A stretch of DNA of 64,000 nucleotides from Nocardia colli (GCF_008704205.1 NZ_VXLC01000004.1:124001-188000), one strand, 5' to 3'; positions 26,034-36,785 are shown, counted from the first letter of the stretch. Numbers and translations are program-made. Notes: generated from the letters alone by a model not told the origin.

Positions 26034-27652
26034 CGCCAGCTGGGTAGCCAGAGGTGGTCGTGCCAGTTGCCCGGCGTGATCGGCAGTGCGGTGAGGATCG
26101 GCCAGAGCCAGATGAAGTTGGCGATCACGAGGGCGAGATAGAGGCAGACCGCGAGCAGGCCGAGGGCGTGGCGTTCGTCCGGCGAGACCGGTAGATAGGT
26201 GCCGACGGGGCTGCGCGGCACGGCTATTCGGCGCGAGGGGCCGAGGATGTCGCCGAGCACCAGGGCCATGCCCATCACCAGGAACGGCGCGAGGGCGACG
26301 GCGTAGAAGTAGTACATCTGCCGGTCGAGGGTCAGGAACCAGGGCAGCAGGGCCGCGCCGTAACCGACCAGCACCGCGGCGTAGCGCCAGTCGCGGCGAA
26401 CCACGGTGCGCCACAACATCCAGCCGATCACCGGGAAGGCGAGCCACCAGATCGCGGGGGTGCCGATCAGCATGACCGCCTTGACGCATTGGGTCTGGCC
26501 GCAGCCGCTGACCCCGTTGTCGGCGTAGTAGTAGAGCATCGGCCGCAGACCCATCGGCCAGGTCCACGGCTTGGACTCCCACGGGTGGTGGTTGCCCGCC
26601 GAATTGGTCAAGCCCTCATGGAATTCCAGTGCCCTGGCGCTGAAATACCAGAGCGAGCGCAACGCGTCGGGGACCCAGCTGAAATAGCCGCCGGTGCCGA
26701 TCGGTTCCGTCGGAGCGGACGGGTTGCCGACCATGTACCGATCGATGCCGGTTTCGCTGGCGAACCAGGCCCAGTAGGTGGCGAGATACACCCCGATCGG
26801 AATCAGCACCAGCGCGTACAGCGCGGGCCCGACATCGCGGATCCCGGTGCCGAACCACGGATTGCGCACCCCGTAGGCCCGCCGCGCCGCCACGTCGAAA
26901 CAGACGCTGAGCAGGCCGAAGGCGACGATGAAGTAGACGCCGGACCATTTTGTCCCGCAGGCCAATCCGAGCAGGATGCCCGCGCCGAACCGCCACCAGC
27001 GGACCCCTAGCCGAGGGCCCCACGGGGTTTCGCCGATCCGGCCTTCCGTGTCGGCCCGCGCCATCCTGGCCCGCACCTCGTCCCGGTCGACGATCAGGCA
27101 GCCGAAGGCCGCGGTGGCGAAGAACGCCAGGAAGATATCGAGCATGCCGATGCGCGAGGAGACGAAGGTGGTGCCGTCGGCGATCAGCAGGATGCCCGCG
27201 ATCGCGCCGATCAACGTCGACCGGGCCAGGCGCCGCACGATCCGGATGACCAGCAGGATCATGATGGTGCCTGCCATCGCGGAGGCGAAGCGCCAGCCCC
27301 AGCCGTTGTAGCCGAACATCGCCTCGCCGATCGCGATGAGCTGCTTGCCGACCGGCGGATGCACCACCAGCCCGTAGCCGGGGTTGTCCTCCACCCCGCC
27401 GCCGTTGAGCATCTGCCAGCCCTGCGGCGCGTAGTGCTTCTCGTCGAAGACCGGGGTGCCCGCGTCGGTCGGGTAGTTGAGCATGGTGAACCGCGTCACC
27501 GCGGCGATCGCGGTCAGGAACGCGGTGACGAGCCAGCCGCGCAGCGTATCGGTCGGGCCGAAATCGGGGGCCGGCCGCCGCGGCGCGGGGCTCGACCAGG
27601 AGGGCACGGCCCCGAACGGAGCGTTTGCGCGCTGGTCGGTCACCTGTGTCAC
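26030..27652 (-). CDS. pmt: Protein O-mannosyltransferase
   Basis: An integral membrane enzyme (GT39) that transfers mannose from polyprenyl-phosphate-mannose to exported proteins. The 540-residue chain has about 10-11 membrane helices. Key features near the start are TDAGTPVFDEKHYAPQ, where the DE pair is the catalytic acidic motif in the first loop, and NPGYGLVVHPPVGKQLIAIG. Later segments NHHPWESKPWTWPMGLRPML and ALVLGDILGPS match the actinobacterial family. Near-identical stretches occur in the M. tuberculosis Rv1002c protein as I recall it. I chose GTG 27652 (then VTDQRANAP); GTG 27643 is close and either fits. rsmI is divergent next door, as in mycobacteria. Confidence 0.93.
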   Translation of the reverse strand: MTQVTDQRANAPFGAVPSWSSPAPRRPAPDFGPTDTLRGWLVTAFLTAIAAVTRFTMLNYPTDAGTPVFDEKHYAPQGWQMLNGGGVEDNPGYGLVVHPPVGKQLIAIGEAMFGYNGWGWRFASAMAGTIMILLVIRIVRRLARSTLIGAIAGILLIADGTTFVSSRIGMLDIFLAFFATAAFGCLIVDRDEVRARMARADTEGRIGETPWGPRLGVRWWRFGAGILLGLACGTKWSGVYFIVAFGLLSVCFDVAARRAYGVRNPWFGTGIRDVGPALYALVLIPIGVYLATYWAWFASETGIDRYMVGNPSAPTEPIGTGGYFSWVPDALRSLWYFSARALEFHEGLTNSAGNHHPWESKPWTWPMGLRPMLYYYADNGVSGCGQTQCVKAVMLIGTPAIWWLAFPVIGWMLWRTVVRRDWRYAAVLVGYGAALLPWFLTLDRQMYYFYAVALAPFLVMGMALVLGDILGPSRRIAVPRSPVGTYLPVSPDERHALGLLAVCLYLALVIANFIWLWPILTALPITPGNWHDHLWLPSWR

Positions 27653-27798
27653 GTACCGATCGTATGCTGTGCGGGCCGTGAGGTCCCGCAGCGGTGAGCC
27701 GTCGATCGCGCCACGGCCGCAGGTTCGCCGCGCCCCGCATGTCTTAGGCTGCGAAGGTTCGGCAGGCGCCGGGCGTGGTCGGTCGAGACAGGAGTGCG

Positions 27799-28659
27799 GT
27801 GACGGACGAGGCGACAGGGCCGGGCAGGCTGGTGCTCGCGGCGACGCCGATGGGTGACATCGGGGACGCCTCGCAGCGGCTGCGCGACGCGCTCGGGTCG
27901 GCCGACATCGTCGCGGCGGAGGACACGCGGCGGACGAAGTCACTCGCGAAGTCGCTGGGGGTGGAGATCACCGGACGGGTGGTCAGCTTCTACGACCACG
28001 TGGAGATCGCGCGGATTCCGGCGTTGCTCGCCGACATCGCGGCCGGGCACACGGTGCTGCTGGTGACCGACGCTGGCATGCCGTCGGTCAGCGACCCTGG
28101 CTATCGATTGGTCGCGGCCTGCGCGGAGCGGGACCTTCCGGTGACCTGCCTGCCGGGGCCGTCCGCGGTCACCACGGCGCTCGCGCTGTCCGCCATTCCG
28201 GTGGAACGGTTCTGCTTCGACGGCTTCGCGCCGCGCAAGGGCGGCCAGCGCCGGGAGTGGTTGCGCACCTTGGCCACCGAGCCGCGCGCCTGCGTCTTCT
28301 TCGAGGCGCCGCACCGGCTCGCCGACTGCCTGGCCGACGCGGTCACCGTGCTCGGCCCGGATCGCCGCGCCGCCGTCTGCCGCGAACTGACCAAGACCTA
28401 CGAGGAGGTCATCCGCGGCACCCTCGCCGAGGTCGCGGCCTGGGCCGTCGACGGCGCCCGCGGCGAGATCACCGTCGTTCTCGAAGGCGCACAACCGAAG
28501 TCCGCCGATCCGGCCGACCTGGTCGACCTGGTCGAGGCGCTGACCGCGGAAGGCATCCGGCTCAAGGACGCGTGCGCGCAGATCGCCGGCGAGCACGGCG
28601 CCTCCCGCAACGAGCTCTACGACGCGGTGCTGATCGCCCGCCGCGAAGTCGAAGACTGA
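27799..28659 (+). CDS. rsmI: 16S rRNA 2'-O-methyltransferase RsmI
   Basis: Methylates the ribose of C1402 in 16S rRNA (E. coli numbering), using SAM. The 286-residue protein has the TP-methylase fold: ATPMGDIGDASQRL at the start, AAEDTRRTKSL, VTDAGMPSVSDPGYRLV (the SAM loop) and LPGPSAVTTALALSA. The C-terminal HEAT-like segment NELYDAVLIARR is normal for the family. GTG 27799 follows GGAG by four bases. The order pmt (divergent), rsmI is conserved with mycobacteria as I recall it. Confidence 0.95.
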   Translation: MTDEATGPGRLVLAATPMGDIGDASQRLRDALGSADIVAAEDTRRTKSLAKSLGVEITGRVVSFYDHVEIARIPALLADIAAGHTVLLVTDAGMPSVSDPGYRLVAACAERDLPVTCLPGPSAVTTALALSAIPVERFCFDGFAPRKGGQRREWLRTLATEPRACVFFEAPHRLADCLADAVTVLGPDRRAAVCRELTKTYEEVIRGTLAEVAAWAVDGARGEITVVLEGAQPKSADPADLVDLVEALTAEGIRLKDACAQIAGEHGASRNELYDAVLIARREVED

Positions 28660-28811
28660 ACTCCGCCTACGGGTTTGTGCAACGAGACAAGATCGCGAGC
28701 AAAATTCCGGCGGCCGCACAAGGGTCGGGGGATTTGCGGAATTCGCACTGCACGGTCGGTACGTTAGCGTCGGCGCCGACGCCGGATTCGGTGCGTGGGG
28801 AGGATATTCGG

Positions 28812-29747
28812 ATGGCGATTCACCATGTCGTAGTCAACAGCGCACTGGCAGTTGGCGTCGCGCTCACCCTGGTCACCGGTGCCGGCGCGGCAGGGGCCGA
28901 GGAAACCGCCGGCGCGCAATGCGGTGGATGGACTGCCTCGCCCGTGTCGTCCGGCTTCGGCGTGCTCGAGAACCTGGCCTTCGACGGACACGGTGGCCTG
29001 CTGCTCTCCGAATTGTCCGTGTCCGGCGGCGCGGGCGCGCTGCGCCGCCTGCACCCGGACGGATCGCGGGAAGTACTGGCGCAGGTCGGTGCTCCGGGCG
29101 GCATCGTGGTGGCGGGCGACACCGCGTATTTCGTGGACAGTGGCGCGGTGAGCAGCGGGTTGGCCGGACGGGCCGACGGGACGATCGACGCGCTCGACCT
29201 CACCGAGCGCACGGTCTCTCCCGTGGCGACCGGTTTGACCACGCCGAACGGTTTGGCGCGGCTGCCCGATGGCAGTTTCGTGGTCAGCCGTGACCTGGGC
29301 TCACCGACCACACTCACCCGGGTCGCCGCGGACGGATCCGGCGCACACCCGTTCCTCCCGGAATTGACCTCGACGAACGGGTTGGCCTATGACGCGAACC
29401 GGCGAAAATTGTTCGTCTCCACCACCTTTGATCCGACCACGACCCTCGCCGCGATCGATGTCGCACAGCCCGATGCCGCGCCGGCCCGAATCACCATCCC
29501 TGGCTACGGCCCACTCAACTCGGCCGACGATCTCACCGTCGGCCCGGACGGCGACGTCTATCTCGCATTGAACGTCGCGGGCCGCGTTGTCCGGGTGGAC
29601 CCGGACACCGGCCGCTCCTGTGTGGTCGCCGACGGTATTCCGTTTGTCACCTCGGCCCGTTTCGGTGCGGGTCCGGGCTGGGATTCGCGCTCGGTCTACG
29701 TCACCAGCTTTCTCGGTACCGTCACCCGGTTGACGCCGTCGGCCTGA
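28812..29747 (+). CDS. Secreted SMP-30/ScyD-type beta-propeller protein
   Basis: A 311-residue exported protein. The signal peptide spans about residues 1-32 (MAIHHVVVN, hydrophobic core, AGAEE). The rest is a beta-propeller with repeated strand pairs: FGVLENLAFDGHGGLLLSE, LTTPNGLARLPDGSFVVSRD, STNGLAYDANRRKLFVSTT and ADDLTVGPDGDVYLALNVAG. The NGLA and DGD turns are typical of the SMP-30/gluconolaconase and ScyD/ScyE groups. The substrate is unknown, and catalytic calcium ligands cannot be confirmed by eye. The start is ATG 28812. It follows rsmI in the same direction after about 150 bases, so it probably has its own promoter. Confidence 0.75.
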   Translation: MAIHHVVVNSALAVGVALTLVTGAGAAGAEETAGAQCGGWTASPVSSGFGVLENLAFDGHGGLLLSELSVSGGAGALRRLHPDGSREVLAQVGAPGGIVVAGDTAYFVDSGAVSSGLAGRADGTIDALDLTERTVSPVATGLTTPNGLARLPDGSFVVSRDLGSPTTLTRVAADGSGAHPFLPELTSTNGLAYDANRRKLFVSTTFDPTTTLAAIDVAQPDAAPARITIPGYGPLNSADDLTVGPDGDVYLALNVAGRVVRVDPDTGRSCVVADGIPFVTSARFGAGPGWDSRSVYVTSFLGTVTRLTPSA

Positions 29748-29785
29748 CCGATGCGCGCACCGCGGCGACGCGGCATGATCGTCCT

Positions 29786-30538
29786 ATGACCTCTCTCGAA
29801 AGCAAGGCCAAGGCCTTCCTCGCACTGCACCGTCCCGGTGATCCCGCCGTGCTGCCCACCGTGTGGGACGCGTGGTCGGCGAAGGTCGCGGTGGACGCCG
29901 GGTTCGCGGCGCTCACCGTGGGCAGTCATCCGGTCGCCGACTCGATCGGCCGCGCCGACGGCGAAGGCATGACGTTCGCCGAATTGCTCACCCGGGTCCG
30001 GCAGATCACCGAGGCCGTCGAGGTCCCGGTGTCGGTCGACATCGAATCGGGCTACGGCCTCGAGCCGGCCCAACTGATCGAGGGGCTGCTGGAGGTGGGC
30101 GCGGTCGGCCTCAACATCGAGGACACCGTGCACAGCGAGGGCAAGCGGCTGCGCGCGCCGCAGGAGCACGCCGACCTGGTGCACGGCCTGCGGCAGTTCG
30201 CCGACGCCGCCGGGGTGCACGTGGTGGTCAACGCCAGGACCGATCTGTTCCTGCGCGAGGACGGTGACGAGGCAGATCGCGTCGACCGCGCCATCGAGCG
30301 TCTCGGTCTCGCGGCTGCCGCCGGCGCCGACGTACTGTTCCCGGCAGGCGCGCAGGACGACGCCGCGGTGCGCAGGCTGACCAGCGAACTGTCGCTGCCG
30401 ATCAGCATGGTCGGGCTCCCGGACAAGTCGGACAAGGCGCTGCTCGCCGATCAGGGCGTGGCCCGGATCAGCTTCGGTCCGTTCCTGCAGCGCGCGCTCA
30501 CCGCGGAGATCGAACGCCTGCTCGGCCGCTGGAAGTAG
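29786..30538 (+). CDS. Isocitrate lyase/PEP mutase superfamily protein
   Basis: A TIM-barrel enzyme of 250 residues from the isocitrate lyase/phosphoenolpyruvate mutase superfamily, likely a C-C lyase or hydrolase on a 2-oxo or carboxy-acid. Superfamily features are VPVSVDIESGYG (metal-binding Asp), VGLNIEDTVHSEG, VVNARTDLFL, AAAAGADVLFPAG and SFGPFLQRAL. The lyase-specific KKCGH-type loop is absent, so it is not isocitrate or methylisocitrate lyase; oxaloacetate-decarboxylase-like or phosphonopyruvate-related activity is more likely. Residue lengths fit the FAH-like PEPM/ICL group common in Nocardia. A hairpin terminator follows at 30547-30576. Confidence 0.85.
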   Translation: MTSLESKAKAFLALHRPGDPAVLPTVWDAWSAKVAVDAGFAALTVGSHPVADSIGRADGEGMTFAELLTRVRQITEAVEVPVSVDIESGYGLEPAQLIEGLLEVGAVGLNIEDTVHSEGKRLRAPQEHADLVHGLRQFADAAGVHVVVNARTDLFLREDGDEADRVDRAIERLGLAAAAGADVLFPAGAQDDAAVRRLTSELSLPISMVGLPDKSDKALLADQGVARISFGPFLQRALTAEIERLLGRWK

Positions 30539-30546
30539 CCGATGTG

Positions 30547-30576
30547 CCGGGCGATTCGCCGATGCGGATCGCCCGG
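30547..30576. terminator. Hairpin between convergent genes
   Basis: CCGGGCGAT (30547-30555) pairs perfectly with ATCGCCCGG (30568-30576). It lies between two genes that converge at 30538 and 30606. No clear T-run follows, which is usual in GC-rich actinobacteria. Confidence 0.55.
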
Positions 30577-30605
30577 GGCATGAATATCGAAGCGGGGGAA
30601 CGCTT

Positions 30606-31274
30606 TCAGGCGGTCAGGCCGAGCGTCTGGTTGACGAACTGGACGAACAGGGGCGCCAGGGCCGGGACGCGAGCGGGGCCGTCGGACACGATGACTCGGC
30701 GGGTGCGCTCGCCGATCGCGTCCGGGATCAGGGCGATCAGCTCGTCCGATACCTCCGGCAGGTGCGGATCCGCTTGCCGCGCTTGGTCGTAGAAGTAGCG
30801 GTACAGCAGGGCGAAGCGGTCGACGGCCAGGTCGCGGTAGTCGACCGCGGCCTGGTTCACCTTGAACGACTCGACCAGGATCAGGCGGGCGAAATCCGGT
30901 TCGGCGGCGACGGTTTCGCAGAACGTGCCGACGATCGACTCGATCATGGCGGCCACCCCGGCCGCCGGGGCGAGCTGCGCCAGCTCCTCGGTGATCCGGG
31001 CCTCCACGATATCGACGCCGGTATGCACCGCCTCGACGAAACACTCTTCCTTGTTCGCGAAGTGCTCATAGAAGGTGCTGCGCGAGACCCGTGCTCGGGC
31101 AACGATATCGGTGAGCGTGGTCGCGGAATACCCCGCGCTGTCGACGCATTGGACCATCGCCTCGATGAGCCGCCCGCGCTGCGAGACCAGAACGGCGTCG
31201 CGCGCCGCCCGATGCCGGTCGGCGAAGCTGTTCTGCGGCACGGGCGTCGAGTCGGTCGCCTGTTGTCGGCGCAT
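30606..31274 (-). CDS. TetR-family transcriptional regulator
   Basis: A 222-residue TetR-type repressor. The DNA-binding domain occupies about residues 30-85: GRLIEAMVQCVDSAGYSATT then LTDIVARARVSRSTFYEHFA and NKEECFVEAV. The C-terminal ligand domain is helical with no assignable family. A basic N-terminal extension precedes it (MRRQQATDSTP), so the start at 31274 could be later. The gene stands alone between the PEP-mutase-like gene and metG. No palindromic operator was obvious just upstream, and its target cannot be named. Confidence 0.88.
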   Translation of the reverse strand: MRRQQATDSTPVPQNSFADRHRAARDAVLVSQRGRLIEAMVQCVDSAGYSATTLTDIVARARVSRSTFYEHFANKEECFVEAVHTGVDIVEARITEELAQLAPAAGVAAMIESIVGTFCETVAAEPDFARLILVESFKVNQAAVDYRDLAVDRFALLYRYFYDQARQADPHLPEVSDELIALIPDAIGERTRRVIVSDGPARVPALAPLFVQFVNQTLGLTA

Positions 31275-31380
31275 GGGTGCTCTCCCTGTTCGGCGAACAT
31301 GAGTATTCGTAACCCAGCATTATGCGACTGCGCGCCAGGGGATTACGCGTCGGTGCCCATGTTCGCCGATTCGGGAGGGG

Positions 31381-32940
31381 TCAGTCCTTGGGCTCGATGT
31401 ACTTGGGGTACACCGGTTCCGGTGCGGGCAGCAGCACGCCCGGCACGATCGGCGTCGCGATATCGGCGAACGTGCGCTCCTGCTGACCGAGCTGATCGAG
31501 GATCTTGCTCGCCGAAGCCGGCATCACCGGCTGCACCAGGATCGCGACGATCCGCAGCACCTCGAGCGTCACGTACAGCACCGTCGCCTCGCGCGCCAGA
31601 TCCTCCGGCGTGCCGGACTTTGCCAGCGCCCACGGCGCCTGCGCGGAGAAGTACTTGTTCGTCTCGCCGAGGGTCAGCCAGATCGCCTCCAGCGCGAGAT
31701 GCATTTGCTGCGCGTCGAATTCGGCGCGGCAGCGGTCGAGCAGCCCGTTGGTCAGATCCAGCAGCTTGCGGTCCGCGTCGGTGAATTCACCCGGCGTCGG
31801 CACCACGCCGCCGCAGTCGCGCGCGACCAGCTTGGTGCTGCGCTGGACCAGGTTGCCGAACTCGTTGGCCAGGTCGGAGTTGATCCGGCCGACGATCGCG
31901 TCGTGGCTGTAGCTGCCGTCCTGCCCGTAGGAGATCTCGCGCAGCAGGAAGAAGCGCACCGCGTCGACGCCGTAGGTCTCGACCAGCTCCAGCGGGTCGA
32001 CCACGTTGCCGACCGACTTGGACATCTTCTCGCCCTTGTTGTACAGGAACCCGTGCACGAACACGCGTTTCGGCACCTCGACGCCCACCGACAGCAGGAA
32101 CGCCGGCCAGTACACGGTGTGGAACCTGGTGATGTCCTTGCCGATGATGTGCACGTCGGCGGGCCAGAACTTCTGGAACGCAGCCGATTCCGTGTCCGGG
32201 TAGCCGACGCCGGTGATGTAGTTGGTGAGCGCGTCCACCCACACGTACATCACGTGATCGGGATGGCCCGGCACCGGCACACCCCAGTCGAAGGTGGTGC
32301 GCGAGATGGACAGATCCTTCAGCCCGGCCTTGACGTAGCTGACGATTTCATTGCGACGCGTTGCGGGCGCGATGAATTCGGGATGCTCCTCGTACAGCGC
32401 GAGCAGCTTGTCCTGGTACGCGGAGAGCTTGAAGAAGAAGTTCGACTCCTCGGTCCAGGTGACCGGCGTCTTCGACTCGGTGGAGATCCGGCTGCCGTCC
32501 TCCAGCAGCGTGGTCTCCTCCTCGGTGTAGAAGGCCTCGTCGCGCACCGAGTACCAGCCCGAGTAGTTGCCGAGATAGATGTCGCCGTTGGCGAGCATCC
32601 GCTCCCACAGCGCGACGCTGGCCGCCTGGTGGTCCTCGTCGGTGGTCCGGATGAACCGGTCGTAGGAAATGTCCAGGGTCTTGTCCAGCGCCTCGAACAC
32701 GTCCGAGTTGCGGCTGGCGAGCTCCTCCACCGGGACCCCCGCGGCCGCGGCGGCCTGCTGCATCTTCTGACCGTGCTCGTCGGTGCCCGTCATGAAGAAG
32801 ACGTCGAACCCGTCGAGCCGCTTGAACCGGGCGATGGCGTCGGCCGAGATGTACTCGTACGCATGCCCGATGTGCGGCGCACCGTTCGGGTAGGCGATGG
32901 CCGTGGTGATATAGAAGGCGGGGCGGTCAGCTGCGCTCAT
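31381..32940 (-). CDS. metG: Methionyl-tRNA synthetase
   Basis: Charges tRNA-Met with methionine. The 519-residue length and the lack of a C-terminal dimerisation domain match the short mycobacterial form. The HIGH-type motif is PNGAPHIGHAYEY at residue 15-25; the KMSKS loop is in KGEKMSKSVGNVV near residue 305. FFMTGTDEHGQKMQQAA forms the substrate pocket. Anticodon-binding helices follow, ending in EPVYPKYIEPKD. Start ATG 32940 is secure. It is divergent from tatD with 166 bases between, which contain short repeats of the GCTCGCT type. The order metG, tatD, rpfB, ksgA is conserved in mycobacteria as I recall it. Confidence 0.97.
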   Translation of the reverse strand: MSAADRPAFYITTAIAYPNGAPHIGHAYEYISADAIARFKRLDGFDVFFMTGTDEHGQKMQQAAAAAGVPVEELASRNSDVFEALDKTLDISYDRFIRTTDEDHQAASVALWERMLANGDIYLGNYSGWYSVRDEAFYTEEETTLLEDGSRISTESKTPVTWTEESNFFFKLSAYQDKLLALYEEHPEFIAPATRRNEIVSYVKAGLKDLSISRTTFDWGVPVPGHPDHVMYVWVDALTNYITGVGYPDTESAAFQKFWPADVHIIGKDITRFHTVYWPAFLLSVGVEVPKRVFVHGFLYNKGEKMSKSVGNVVDPLELVETYGVDAVRFFLLREISYGQDGSYSHDAIVGRINSDLANEFGNLVQRSTKLVARDCGGVVPTPGEFTDADRKLLDLTNGLLDRCRAEFDAQQMHLALEAIWLTLGETNKYFSAQAPWALAKSGTPEDLAREATVLYVTLEVLRIVAILVQPVMPASASKILDQLGQQERTFADIATPIVPGVLLPAPEPVYPKYIEPKD

Positions 32941-33106
32941 GCCTGCACCTCGCTGACGCTCGGTTCCGGCATGACCGCATGGGCGGCTGTGTTGATGGTT
33001 CGCTCGCTTCGCTCGCTCATGGTGTGTCTACTGTAATGGCCGTGGTTTCCTACACTCACGCGAATATCCCCGCTGCCGGTTCCCCCGTGTCCTGCGGCGG
33101 TTTTCG

Positions 33107-33934
33107 ATGAGTAACAAGCGCCCCGCGCCCGCGCTGCCGGAGCCCCTCGCTCCGATCATCGACGCGCACACCCACCTCGACGCCTGCGGCGCGACGGACG
33201 CGGCGTCCACCGCCGTGATCGTCGACCGTGCCGCGTCGGTGGGCGTCGGCCAGGTGGTCACCGTGGCCGACGACCTCGCCGCCGCGCAGTGGGCCGTCCA
33301 GGCCGCGCACTGGGACCCTCGCGTCTACGCCGCCGTCGCCCTGCACCCGACCCGGGCCAACGCGCTGGACGACGCGGCGAAGGCCGAACTCGAACGGCTC
33401 GGCGCCGACCCGCGGGTGGTCGCGATCGGCGAGACCGGCCTGGACTACTACTGGCCCGGCAAGCTGGATGGCTGCGCCGACATCGAGACCCAGGTCGAGG
33501 GCTTCCGCTGGCACATCGACCTGGCGAAGCGGCTGCGCAAGCCGCTGATGATCCACAACCGCGAGGCCGACCACGATTTGCTGACCGTGCTGCTGGACGA
33601 GGGCGCACCGGACACGGTCATCTTCCACTGCTTCTCCTCGGACACGAACATGGCGCTGGCCTGCGTCGCCGAGGGTTATGTGCTGAGTTTTTCCGGCACC
33701 GTGAGTTTCAAGAATGCGCACGAGTTGCGCGAGGCCGCGAAAGTCGTGCCGGACGAGCTGATTCTGGTCGAAACGGACGCGCCGTATTTGACCCCGCACC
33801 CATTCCGTGGTGCGCCCAACGAACCGTATTGCCTGCCGTACACCGTTCGCGCATTAGCCGAACTACGCGAACAGGACGCGGCCGAATTGGCGAAGATCAC
33901 CACGGCGAACGCGCGCCGCGTGTACGGAATCTGA
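33107..33934 (+). CDS. tatD: TatD-family deoxyribonuclease
   Basis: A metal-dependent hydrolase of 275 residues with a TIM barrel, active as a 3'-to-5' DNase in characterised relatives. Metal ligands: IDAHTHLD at the first strand, GETGLDYYW (Glu), PLMIHNREAD (His), VIFHCFSSD (His) and LVETDAPYLTP (Asp). All are present, so the enzyme should work. The N-terminal 20 residues are a short Lys/Pro-rich extension. It is the first gene of the conserved tatD-rpfB-ksgA group and lies divergent from metG. About 190 bases separate it from rpfB. Confidence 0.93.
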   Translation: MSNKRPAPALPEPLAPIIDAHTHLDACGATDAASTAVIVDRAASVGVGQVVTVADDLAAAQWAVQAAHWDPRVYAAVALHPTRANALDDAAKAELERLGADPRVVAIGETGLDYYWPGKLDGCADIETQVEGFRWHIDLAKRLRKPLMIHNREADHDLLTVLLDEGAPDTVIFHCFSSDTNMALACVAEGYVLSFSGTVSFKNAHELREAAKVVPDELILVETDAPYLTPHPFRGAPNEPYCLPYTVRALAELREQDAAELAKITTANARRVYGI

Positions 33935-34062
33935 GCAAAGGGCTATTTTCCGGCTATTCGAGTACCCGCAAGGGGGCTGGATATACCCGGTGTGTCTTAG
34001 GTCACATCGATAGGCATATATCGTGATCAACCTGCGGCAGCGATATCTGTTCGTGATATTGA

Positions 34063-35253
<1,191 letters not shown>

Positions 35254-35269
35254 CCGCGCAGCCGCACTA

Positions 35270-35325
35270 CTTCTGACTCCCCGCACCGAAAATCGCATGC
35301 AATTTTCGGTGCGGTGCATCAGAAG
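35270..35325. terminator. Long hairpin after rpfB
   Basis: The inner stem is 13 bp perfect (CCGCACCGAAAAT 35281-35293 with ATTTTCGGTGCGG 35302-35314), closed by an outer 7-bp stem (CTTCTGA 35270-35276 with TCAGAAG 35319-35325). The loop contains GCATGC. It begins 16 bases after the rpfB stop and fits a terminator, though no long U-tract follows. Confidence 0.7.
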
Positions 35326-35479
35326 GCGTGCGGCTGTTGAAGGTGAGCGTGTTACCGGCTGGCACCCCTCGGTGTTGCCTGCGATTCGCCGGGTCGTCAC
35401 GGTGAGCTGGCAGTATTCGCTGATCTGTACACTCGTCCAGGTTTGTGACGGTGTGGGTCGGGTCAGTGAGGTGTGGTCG

Positions 35480-36646
35480 ATGAGGGTTGTTCAGGGGTTC
35501 CGGCGCGCGGTGGCGGTGGCCACGTTGTCGGCGAGTGCCGCGTTGTTCGTGAATGTCGCGCCGGCGCAGGCGGAAACTCCGGGGTCGCTGATCTCCATCG
35601 CGGCCCAGCCGGACGGCTGGCACGGGGTATCGGGCGGCTCGGTGCTCGAGTATTGGATGCGCGGCTCGGACGGCACCCCTCGGCCGGCCAGCGGGGCGCT
35701 GTTCGTCCCGCAGGGCACGCCGTCCGCGGGCGGATGGCCGGTCATCGCCTACGACCACGGCACCAGCGGCCTCGGCGCGGGCTGCGGCGGCCAGTCCGCG
35801 CCGGAAAGCCATCCGTACCAACAGATTCGGTCCAAAGAGGATCAGCTGATCCAGAACCTGCTCGCGCAGGGCTTCGCCGTGGTCGCCCCCGACTACCTCG
35901 GCCTCGGCCGCTTCGACACCGGCCCGCACCCGTACCTGGAGATCGCCACCGAGGCGACCGCCACCATCGATCTGCTGCGCGCCGCCCGCGCCACCAACCC
36001 GGACCTCTCGCGCACCTGGGCCGTGCTCGGGGTATCGCAGGGCGGCCAGGCCGCGCTCGGCACCGGCCACCGGCAGGCCGTCGACGCGCCCGACCTCGAC
36101 TTCCGCGGCACCATCGCGATCGACCCGGAATCGGACGTGGAGAAGATCCTGCCGCTGGCCGGGCCGATCATCCCCACGATCCCCGGCAACGACGGGGCGC
36201 TGAGCTTCTTCGTCAGCATCCTGGCCGGCCTGCGCGCGGCCCGCCCCGATGTGCAGGTCGACCAGTACCTCACCCCGCAGGGCCGCGCGGTCCTGGACAG
36301 CGTCGGCACGCTGTGCCTGGACGGCATCATCGACCGCGTGCACGGCCTCGGCGTCGGCGACCTGCTCGCCCGGCCGCTCGGTCAGGAGCCCATCCGCTCG
36401 GCCCTCGACCAGTACCTCACCGTGCCGACCTCCGGCTACAACGCGCCGATCCTGTTGCTGCTCAACGCCACCGACACCACCGTCCCGTCGCCGCTGCACG
36501 CCGCGCTCGCCGCGCAGCTCGCCGCGAACGGCGTCGACTTCCGCACGGTCACCGGCACCGGCAAGCACACCCAGCTCAACGCCCCGATGCAGGCGGCCAT
36601 CGACGACTTCCTGAACCGCATCAAGGCCACCCCGCTCCAGCGGTAG
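35480..36646 (+). CDS. Secreted LIP-type lipase
   Basis: An exported lipase or esterase of 388 residues. The signal peptide spans about 1-32 (MRVVQGFRRAVAVATLSASA, cleavage near AQAE). The catalytic Ser is in GVSQGGQAAL (GxSxG) near residue 190. DYLGLGRF precedes it, and the late segment NATDTTVPSPLH supplies the acid and HTQLNAP the His. This order matches the LIP (Candida-type/secretory lipase) family widespread in Nocardia and mycobacteria. It lies between rpfB and ksgA, where I recall no gene in M. tuberculosis, so it is an insertion relative to that layout. ATG 35480 is chosen as the start of the signal. Confidence 0.85.
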   Translation: MRVVQGFRRAVAVATLSASAALFVNVAPAQAETPGSLISIAAQPDGWHGVSGGSVLEYWMRGSDGTPRPASGALFVPQGTPSAGGWPVIAYDHGTSGLGAGCGGQSAPESHPYQQIRSKEDQLIQNLLAQGFAVVAPDYLGLGRFDTGPHPYLEIATEATATIDLLRAARATNPDLSRTWAVLGVSQGGQAALGTGHRQAVDAPDLDFRGTIAIDPESDVEKILPLAGPIIPTIPGNDGALSFFVSILAGLRAARPDVQVDQYLTPQGRAVLDSVGTLCLDGIIDRVHGLGVGDLLARPLGQEPIRSALDQYLTVPTSGYNAPILLLLNATDTTVPSPLHAALAAQLAANGVDFRTVTGTGKHTQLNAPMQAAIDDFLNRIKATPLQR

Positions 36647-36785
36647 CCGTCGCGCACAACGTCGCCCGTCGCGCACGCAATTGCCGGCTGTTTCTCGCGC
36701 GGCACACCGAAAAGCGCGCGGGAACCAGGTGCGCGGTGGGGAGACGTCGCGCGGCGCCGAGCCGGCGGGTTGATAGGTTCTTCAG

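Noticed and set aside
32941..33106. GCTCGCT repeats upstream of metG as a CRISPR or mobile repeat
   Set aside because: The copies are short, partly overlapping and not spaced by unique units. Similar GC-rich motifs occur upstream of other genes here (for example near 17065) and look like background.
36646..36785. Attachment site or tRNA at the edge of the ksgA-ispE insertion
   Set aside because: No direct repeats longer than about 10 bases, no integrase and no tRNA were seen at either edge.
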